Source: JANQOH01 sp965242575
GTDB lineage: Bacteria > Pseudomonadota > Alphaproteobacteria > UBA7887
DNA length: 64,000 nt
Assembly: GCA_965242575.1 (NCBI GenBank)
Contig: OZ251461.1
Span: forward strand, 806,001-870,000
Reading direction: 5' to 3'
The notes under the pieces are model-generated. The model saw nothing but the letters and a program-made list of their open reading frames with translations. It was not told where the DNA came from and made no database searches. Position numbers and translations under genes: made by a program. Shown one piece after another: positions 58,991 to 64,000 of this stretch (position 1 is its first letter; each line of letters starts with the position of its first letter).

Positions 58991-60607
58991 ATGTACGACT
59001 TGTTTGCGCTTCGCCGACTCGCGATCTCCGCCGCCGCCGCCGCCATTCTCGCCCTGGCGTTGTCGGCCTGCGGGGGAGGCGGCGGCGGAGGCTCGCCCGC
59101 GGAACTTGCCGCCGCGCCCGCTTCGGGGAACGGCGGCGCCGCGCCGGCGGATGGGGATTCCGCCGCCGCGGGCGCGCCGCCGGGCGCGGGGGCAGGCGGC
59201 GGGAGCCCGCCCGTCGAACCGGGGGCGCAGGACCCCGGAGCGGGCGTTCCGGTCGGCGAGGGCCCGGGCGCAGGCGGCCCCACCGCCCCCGGCGGGGCGG
59301 CGGCGGCGTCTCCGAGCGCGGCGGCGTGGCATGTCTTCGGCGAGGTGGGAACGGGCCCGAACGGCGCCGCCCTCGTGACCGCCGAGGATTTGGCGGGCGT
59401 CTCTACGTATGCCCTGAATTACGCCAACGTCTTTGGGCCGAATGCCTATTACTATGGGAAAGGGCGTCCCAGCGGCGTTCTGCTAGGATACCCTTACCAG
59501 GGGGCGGGGCTTTCCAGCGGCGGCTCTCCGCCGCAATACCCTTACCAGGGGGCGGGGCTTCCCAGCGGCAGCGTTTCGCTGTCGGATGACACTGCGAGGC
59601 CCGGCGCAGGCTGGATGGAGGTGCGCGTCGGGCATAACGACGCCGGGCAGGTCAGCTATGGCCTGACCTACGCAGAGAGCAAATACGTAACGACCCGAGA
59701 CCGTCGCGTTGAGACATACCGGTGGACGGTCGACAGCGAGGCGGAGGGAACGAACGTCCGGCGCCTGGGTTTCGGCGGTCGACAGGGGGCGATGTTCCGC
59801 CGCGAGACGGACGCGGGGAATCTCTGGGCGGCCGTCGCCACCGACATCTCCGGCCCCGGAGATACGGACTGGCTGGCGACCGGGGTCTGGGCCCACAAAA
59901 CCACGACCGGGCTGCGGGACGACTGGTTGGACTCAAGCTGGGACTGGTCGAACGGAAGCCGGTTCGGCGTTTTCGCCAGCGGCGGGGATCCCTACGGCGG
60001 GAGTCTCGATCCCGACGCCCGCGCCGAACTCATAACGGCGTTGACCGGCTCGGCGACGTACGAGGGCGGCGCCTCCGGCGTCTATTCCCGCCGCACCGGA
60101 GCGACGGAGGCGACGCGGCGCAACGACCTCTTCTCGGCGGACGCGACGCTGACGATCGATTTCAGCGCCGAGACGGGCAGCTACCCCGGCGCGGGCGCCG
60201 CCGCCGGTCGCATCCACAATATGAAGATCGGCGGGGCGCCGATCGCCGGAAACCCGGAGATTGCCTTGTTCAACGGACTGCTGTCCCCATACGGGGAAAT
60301 CTGGGAGACCGGCCTGAGGAGCGTGAGCGTGACGATCGACGACGGCGGGGCCTGGGAGGGCGGCGACACCGGACGCTGGAAGGGCGGTTGGGGCGCGCTA
60401 CTCTTCGGCAATCCCGCGTCCGGCGCCACGGGAGCCGACAAATTGCCGGGCTCCGTCGCCGGCGCCTTCAGCGTGGGAGACGGCAAGAATTACGCGCCGG
60501 TCACCCCGGGGTGGGAGCCCCGTGGACACTACATCATCGGCGCGTTCGCCGCGCACCGAACGGCGTGGACCGACGCGCCCGAGGGCGTGCGGCAGGACGC
60601 GCCCTGA
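58991..60607 (+). CDS. Surface lipoprotein, transferrin-binding-protein-like barrel
   Basis: A 538-residue lipoprotein. Signal with lipobox ALALSAC (Cys near 27), then a long linker rich in Gly, Ala and Pro (to about 115), a middle domain, and a C-terminal part with GRWKGGWGALLFGNPASG, LPGSVAGAFSV and HYIIGAFAAHR. The W-x-G-x-WGA-x-FGN and PGxVAGxF motifs recall the TbpB/factor-H-binding barrel exported by Slam-type systems. A 16-residue duplication (YPYQGAGL twice) sits near 165-195. Function and ligand unknown. Confidence 0.75.
   Translation: MYDLFALRRLAISAAAAAILALALSACGGGGGGGSPAELAAAPASGNGGAAPADGDSAAAGAPPGAGAGGGSPPVEPGAQDPGAGVPVGEGPGAGGPTAPGGAAAASPSAAAWHVFGEVGTGPNGAALVTAEDLAGVSTYALNYANVFGPNAYYYGKGRPSGVLLGYPYQGAGLSSGGSPPQYPYQGAGLPSGSVSLSDDTARPGAGWMEVRVGHNDAGQVSYGLTYAESKYVTTRDRRVETYRWTVDSEAEGTNVRRLGFGGRQGAMFRRETDAGNLWAAVATDISGPGDTDWLATGVWAHKTTTGLRDDWLDSSWDWSNGSRFGVFASGGDPYGGSLDPDARAELITALTGSATYEGGASGVYSRRTGATEATRRNDLFSADATLTIDFSAETGSYPGAGAAAGRIHNMKIGGAPIAGNPEIALFNGLLSPYGEIWETGLRSVSVTIDDGGAWEGGDTGRWKGGWGALLFGNPASGATGADKLPGSVAGAFSVGDGKNYAPVTPGWEPRGHYIIGAFAAHRTAWTDAPEGVRQDAP
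59489..59584. repeat. 48-bp direct repeat inside the lipoprotein gene
   Basis: ATACCCTTACCAGGGGGCGG begins at 59489 and again near 59537, encoding two YPYQGAGL(S/P)SG units. Confidence 0.75.
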
Positions 60608-60746
60608 AGGCGCACGGACGGGCGGCGCATCGCCGCGCCGCCGATTCGACGGGATCTCCGGGCGACGGCTCCTCGCCCGGCGGCGAGGACGAATGGTCCC
60701 GGCCGGTGTAGCCTGCGCCGACGCGGGAACGGACGGGAGCGGCGCC

Positions 60747-61373
60747 ATGGCCATTCTGCGGATCGCCCGGATGGGGCATCCGGTCCTGCGCGCGGCGGCG
60801 CAGCCGGTCGCCGACCCCGCCGCGCCCGAGGTCGCGCGCCTCGCCGCCGACATGCGCGAGACGCTGGAGCATATCGGCGCGAGCGGCCTCGCCGCGCCGC
60901 AGGTCTTCGCGCCGGTCCGCCTGGTGGTCTATCGCCTGCGCGCCGACCGCATCCCCTCCGGCTCCGGGCTGGCGCCGGTCCCGTGGACGGTCATGGCCAA
61001 CCCCGAACTCGCGCCGCGCGCCGGCGGAACGGCGGAAGTGTGGGAGCGCTGCCTGTCGCTGCCGGGGCTGCACGGCCTGGTCCCCCGCCATCGCCGCGTC
61101 GGCGTCCGCTACACGACGCTGGCGGGCGAAGCGGCGGAATTCGAGGCCGAGGGCAGCCACGCCGCGCTGCTCCAGCACGAATGCGACCATCTCGACGGCG
61201 TGCTCTACCCCATGCGCATGACCGACCTGTCGCTGCTCGCCTTCAACGATTCGCCGGGCGCGCTCGCCGCGCGGGCCGAGGAGGCGCCGGAGACGGTCGA
61301 CCCGCTGTTCCTCGACCTGGCGGCGCGCTGGCCCGACCGCGAACGCTGGCTCCGCCCCGCCCCGCCGCCGTGA
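60747..61373 (+). CDS. def: Peptide deformylase-like protein
   Basis: A 208-residue deformylase. Motif 1 is ASGLAAPQV, motif 3 QHECDHLDG with the zinc His residues. Motif 2, usually EGCLS, reads ERCLS: the Cys ligand is kept but the Gly is Arg. It is closer to the alphaproteobacterial type with CLSLPGLHGLVPRHRRV. It removes N-formyl groups from new proteins if active. GTG-linked to the amidase gene. Confidence 0.85.
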   Translation: MAILRIARMGHPVLRAAAQPVADPAAPEVARLAADMRETLEHIGASGLAAPQVFAPVRLVVYRLRADRIPSGSGLAPVPWTVMANPELAPRAGGTAEVWERCLSLPGLHGLVPRHRRVGVRYTTLAGEAAEFEAEGSHAALLQHECDHLDGVLYPMRMTDLSLLAFNDSPGALAARAEEAPETVDPLFLDLAARWPDRERWLRPAPPP

Positions 61374-62089
61374 CGGCGCGGCCGATCGACCGGCCGTCGC
61401 CCAACCACGACGCGCGCGGCCGCGCGGTCGACATGCTGGTGCTCCACTACACCGGGATGCCCGACGCCGCGTCGGCGCTGGCGCGGCTGTGCGATCCGGC
61501 GTCCCGCGTCAGCGCGCATTACCTGGTCGACGAGGACGGCGCCGTCTCGCGGCTGGTTCCGGAGGAGCGGCGCGCCTGGCATGCGGGAGTCGCCGAATGG
61601 GCCGGCGAGTCCGACGTGAACGCCCGCTCGATCGGGATCGAACTGGTCAATCCCGGCTACGAACACGGCTACCGCCCGTTCCCGGAGGCGCAGATGGCGG
61701 CGCTGGAGCGCCTCGCCGCCGCCGTCGTCCGCCGCCACCGCATCTCGCCGCGCCGCGTGGTCGGCCATTCCGACGTCGCCCCCGCGCGCAAGCGCGACCC
61801 CGGCGAATTGTTCGACTGGGCGCGGCTGGCGCGCGCCGGCGTGGGCCTGTGGCCCGAGCTCCCCGAGATCCCCGAGCTGCCGCCGCCGGCCCGCCCGGCG
61901 CCCGCCGCCGAAGCGTGCGAGCGCCTCCGGGCGTGGGGCTATGCCGCCCCCGGCGCCGGCGCCGGGGGCGCAACGGCGGCGGCGGTCGTCGCGGCGTTCC
62001 AGCGCCACTTCCGCCCGCGCCGCGTCGACGGCGCCTGGGACGCGGAATGCGGCGCCCTGCTGGACGCGCTGCTGCGCCTGGCGGCGTGA
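61370..62089 (+). CDS. N-acetylmuramoyl-L-alanine amidase, AmiD type
   Basis: A 239-residue zinc amidase of the Amidase_2 fold: VLHYTGMPDAASAL, HYLVDEDGAVSRLVPEERRAWHAG, SIGIELVNPG, and VGHSDVAPARKRDPGELFDW carry the zinc and catalytic residues. The last 70 residues are a helical peptidoglycan-binding-like domain (ERLRAWGYAAP to FQRHFRP). No signal peptide is visible from the GTG start. It cleaves the amide between muramic acid and stem peptide. Confidence 0.92.
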   Translation: MTARPIDRPSPNHDARGRAVDMLVLHYTGMPDAASALARLCDPASRVSAHYLVDEDGAVSRLVPEERRAWHAGVAEWAGESDVNARSIGIELVNPGYEHGYRPFPEAQMAALERLAAAVVRRHRISPRRVVGHSDVAPARKRDPGELFDWARLARAGVGLWPELPEIPELPPPARPAPAAEACERLRAWGYAAPGAGAGGATAAAVVAAFQRHFRPRRVDGAWDAECGALLDALLRLAA

Positions 62090-62142
62090 CGGCGGCGGCG
62101 AAACCGCCTATCGTTCCGTCCCGGCGACAGGGGAGGACGGTC

Positions 62143-63531
62143 ATGACGTTCGGGAACGACCCGGAAGGGATGCGGCTGCCGATCAAGGTCGACGCGACGT
62201 CCAACGGCGAATTCGCGCCGATCCCGCTCGACGCGGCGAACCGCGCGGCGCGGCGGGAGGCGCACGCCCGCGCGGGGGAGAACGCGCGCCGCCTGGGCCT
62301 GTCGCGGCGCGGCTTCATGGTCTCCGCCTGCGGCGCCGCGGCGACCCTGCTCGCCATGAACCGCGCCAACGCCGCCGCCGGGCGGACCGGCGGCTTCTTC
62401 GACCTGCCGCAGCTCGCCGAACTCGACGCCGGCGCGGCGGCGGAGAGCCTCGACGGGCGGGAATTCGTCTTCGACGTCCAGGGCCATTTCGTCGGCCGGC
62501 ACGGCCTGGGCCGCGTCGGCCTGGGCGGCGCCGACGCCTTCGTCCGCGACATCTTCGTCGATTCCGACACCGACATGATGGTGCTCTCGTTCATCCCGTC
62601 GAACCGCGAGCGCGAGCTGCTGACCATCGCCGAGGCCGACGAGACCCGCCGCGTCATCGACGAAATGGAGGGCAGCCGGCGGCTCCTGGTCCACGGGCGG
62701 GTGAACCCCAACCAGGACGGCGACCTGGACGGCATGGACGAACTGGCCGAGCGCTGGGGCGTCTCGGCGTGGAAGACCTATACCCAATGGGGGCCGGACG
62801 GCCGCCCCGGCTTCTTCCTGCACGACGACGCCGGAGTCGCGCTGATCGAGAAGGCCCGCGCGCTGGGAGTGAAGACGATCTGCGTCCACAAGGGCCTGCC
62901 CTTCGGCCGCCGCTCCTACGAACACAGCCTGGCGAGCGATGTGGGCGTCGCGGCGCGCATGTTCCCGGACGTGAACTTCCTCGTCTATCATTCGGGCTAC
63001 ATCAGCGGCGCGGCGGAGGGCCCCTACGACCCCGCGCGCGGCGAGGGGGTGGACGAACTGGTCCGCTCCTGCAAGGAGAACGGCGTCGGGCCGGGCGGCA
63101 ACGTCTATGCCGAGCTCGGCAGCACCTGGCGCTTCCTGATGCGCGACCCGGAGGCCGCCGCGCACGTCGTCGGCAAGCTGGTCAAGCATATCGGCGCGGA
63201 CAACGTCCTCTACGGCTCGGACTGCATCTGGTACGGCTCGCCGCAGGACCAGATCCAGGCGTTCCGCGCGTTCCAGATCGCGCCCGAGCTCCAGGAGGCG
63301 CACGGCTACGCGCCGATGACCCCGGAGCTGCGCGCGCGCATCTTCGGCCTCAACGCGGCCCGCGTGTACGGCGTCGATGCGGGCGAAGTGTTGCTGCGCG
63401 CGCGGCGGGACCGTTTCGGCCGCGCCCGCGCCGCCCGCCGCGCCGCGCCCGACCCGCATTTCCTCACCTTCGGCCCGAAGACCCGCGGCGAATACGCCGC
63501 CCTCCTCAAGGCCCGCGGCGGCCCGCTCTAG
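62143..63531 (+). CDS. Metal-dependent amidohydrolase with Tat-like signal
   Basis: A 462-residue protein. A Tat-like signal SRRGFMVSACGAAATLLAMN lies about 50 residues from the start, so the true start may be later. The catalytic part has FDVQGHFVGRHG (first metal ligands), AWKTYTQW, TICVHKGLPFG, FLVYHSGY and LYGSDCIWYGSP, matching the amidohydrolase_2 barrel. Substrate unknown. GGGGAGG precedes the ATG. Confidence 0.88.
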   Translation: MTFGNDPEGMRLPIKVDATSNGEFAPIPLDAANRAARREAHARAGENARRLGLSRRGFMVSACGAAATLLAMNRANAAAGRTGGFFDLPQLAELDAGAAAESLDGREFVFDVQGHFVGRHGLGRVGLGGADAFVRDIFVDSDTDMMVLSFIPSNRERELLTIAEADETRRVIDEMEGSRRLLVHGRVNPNQDGDLDGMDELAERWGVSAWKTYTQWGPDGRPGFFLHDDAGVALIEKARALGVKTICVHKGLPFGRRSYEHSLASDVGVAARMFPDVNFLVYHSGYISGAAEGPYDPARGEGVDELVRSCKENGVGPGGNVYAELGSTWRFLMRDPEAAAHVVGKLVKHIGADNVLYGSDCIWYGSPQDQIQAFRAFQIAPELQEAHGYAPMTPELRARIFGLNAARVYGVDAGEVLLRARRDRFGRARAARRAAPDPHFLTFGPKTRGEYAALLKARGGPL

Positions 63532-63600
63532 ACGCGGGCGGCGGCGCCGTCCCGGAATTCCCGAATCGGTCCCGAGGCCGCGCGCCGACGAATTCGGCGG

Positions 63601-63629
63601 TTGACAGGCTCGTCCACGATGTCTATCGT
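63601..63629 (+). promoter_or_regulatory. promoter near the right end
   Basis: TTGACA, 17 bases, TATCGT; a GGGAGCGAAGGC ribosome-site-like stretch and an ATG follow at 63663. Confidence 0.55.
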
Positions 63630-63662
63630 TCGTTCTATGTGCGGCGGGGCGGGAGCGAAGGC

Positions 63663-63938
63663 ATGAAGGGGAGGAGCGCCGTGCGGACCGGGCTCGAGAA
63701 TCGCCCGCCGCTCGGGACGGCGCGGGCGGCGGCGCCGCGCCTTCGTCCGTTTATCCCGGAATTCCCGGATCGCCCCCGCCCGGAAGCGCGGGCGTCCTCG
63801 CCTGCGTCTTGCGCGCCGCCCGGCGCCGTCCCGGTTGTCCCGGAATCGCCTACCCGCTCCCGCCCGGATCGCCGGCGCGGCGCGGGCGCCGTCCCGGTTG
63901 TCCCGGAATCGTCCTCCCGCCCCCGCCCGGATCGCTAG
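63663..63938 (+). CDS. Possible small Pro/Arg-rich repeat protein
   Basis: A 91-residue ORF with a promoter and ribosome-site-like sequence in front. It includes two copies of a 21-residue unit (GAVPVVPES and RPDR) encoded by the 63-bp repeat. Composition is Pro, Arg and Ser-rich. It could be real or a chance reading of the repeat. Confidence 0.35.
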   Translation: MKGRSAVRTGLENRPPLGTARAAAPRLRPFIPEFPDRPRPEARASSPASCAPPGAVPVVPESPTRSRPDRRRGAGAVPVVPESSSRPRPDR

Positions 63939-64000
63939 CGTGGCGCATGCGCCGTCCCGGTTATCCCGGAATCGTCCTCCCGCCCCCGCCCGGATCGCCG
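63746..64000. repeat. 63-bp tandem repeat reaching the window edge
   Basis: CCGTCCCGGTTGTCCCGGAA begins at 63826, 63889 and 63952 (63-base steps); a looser copy lies before, near 63746. The unit ends CCCGCCCGGATCGC. It continues past 64000. Confidence 0.8.

Noticed and set aside
63663..64000. Long ORFs through the repeat on several frames
   Set aside because: Open frames are expected in this GC-rich repeat; only one has a promoter and ribosome-site-like sequence, kept at low confidence.

Overview
The window comes from a very GC-rich bacterial chromosome. The gene content points to an alphaproteobacterium: a hemE-hemH-hemJ heme block, a fused thiS-thiG, a UbiK-type ubiquinone factor, an infA-maf-rng-yacG operon, an NDUFAF7-type methyltransferase and an Flp pilin. 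The order and genus cannot be fixed from the sequence. Genes are tightly packed, GTG starts are common, and many operon neighbours overlap by four bases (GTGA or ATGA).

Layout. 1-6.5 kb is a defence-like island on the minus strand: two P-loop ATPases, a DUF4276 protein coupled to one of them, a type III-like DNA methyltransferase with an AT-rich central domain and no restriction partner in view, and an MntA/HepT toxin-antitoxin pair. 6.5-27.5 kb is mostly housekeeping: a DUF2325 gene behind a Fur-like box, thiSG, a C-terminal processing protease, a DsbA-like protein, folK, two tandem malate/lactate dehydrogenases, a periplasmic binding protein, heme genes, tRNA-Val, tRNA-Arg and rpmI-rplT-pheS-pheT. 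27.8-35.4 kb mixes housekeeping genes (pgeF, lgt, hldD, ubiK) with small precursor-peptide genes. 35.6-46.1 kb carries an Flp pilin, a complete five-gene urea/amide-type ABC uptake operon, a NUDIX enzyme, a CYTH-CHAD protein, a ParA ATPase and toxin-antitoxin modules. 46.3-51.4 kb holds a TonB-dependent receptor, a broken PQQ-dehydrogenase gene cut by a low-GC insert, and a TacAT-like pair. 51.5-56.2 kb is an unusual gene array. 56.2-64 kb returns to housekeeping (infA-maf-rng-yacG, a TbpB-like lipoprotein, a peptide deformylase, an amidase, an amidohydrolase) and ends in a 63-bp tandem repeat.

Two things stand out. First, six small genes at three loci (6.6, 27.8-28.7 and 34.1-35.4 kb) encode nitrile-hydratase-like leader peptides that end in Gly-Gly and carry 35-39-residue Ser/Thr/Gly/Cys-rich cores. 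They look like precursors of ribosomally made, modified peptides, yet no modification enzyme or exporter lies in the window. Three of them have the same style of promoter (CTTGACA, 17 bases, TA-rich -10), and one has a 12-copy 13-bp repeat inside its transcribed leader. Second, 51.5-56.2 kb is an alternating array of two small membrane coiled-coil proteins: A (DUF1640-like, C-terminal anchor, apparently leaderless transcripts) and B (N-terminal anchor, normal ribosome binding site). It has seven A copies, four B copies and several B scars, and the A copies differ by whole heptads.

Several genes are broken by single-base frameshifts (a DUF2335 gene and a hicA gene) or by deletion (the PQQ dehydrogenase, array copy A5). 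The accessory parts of the genome therefore appear to be turning over.
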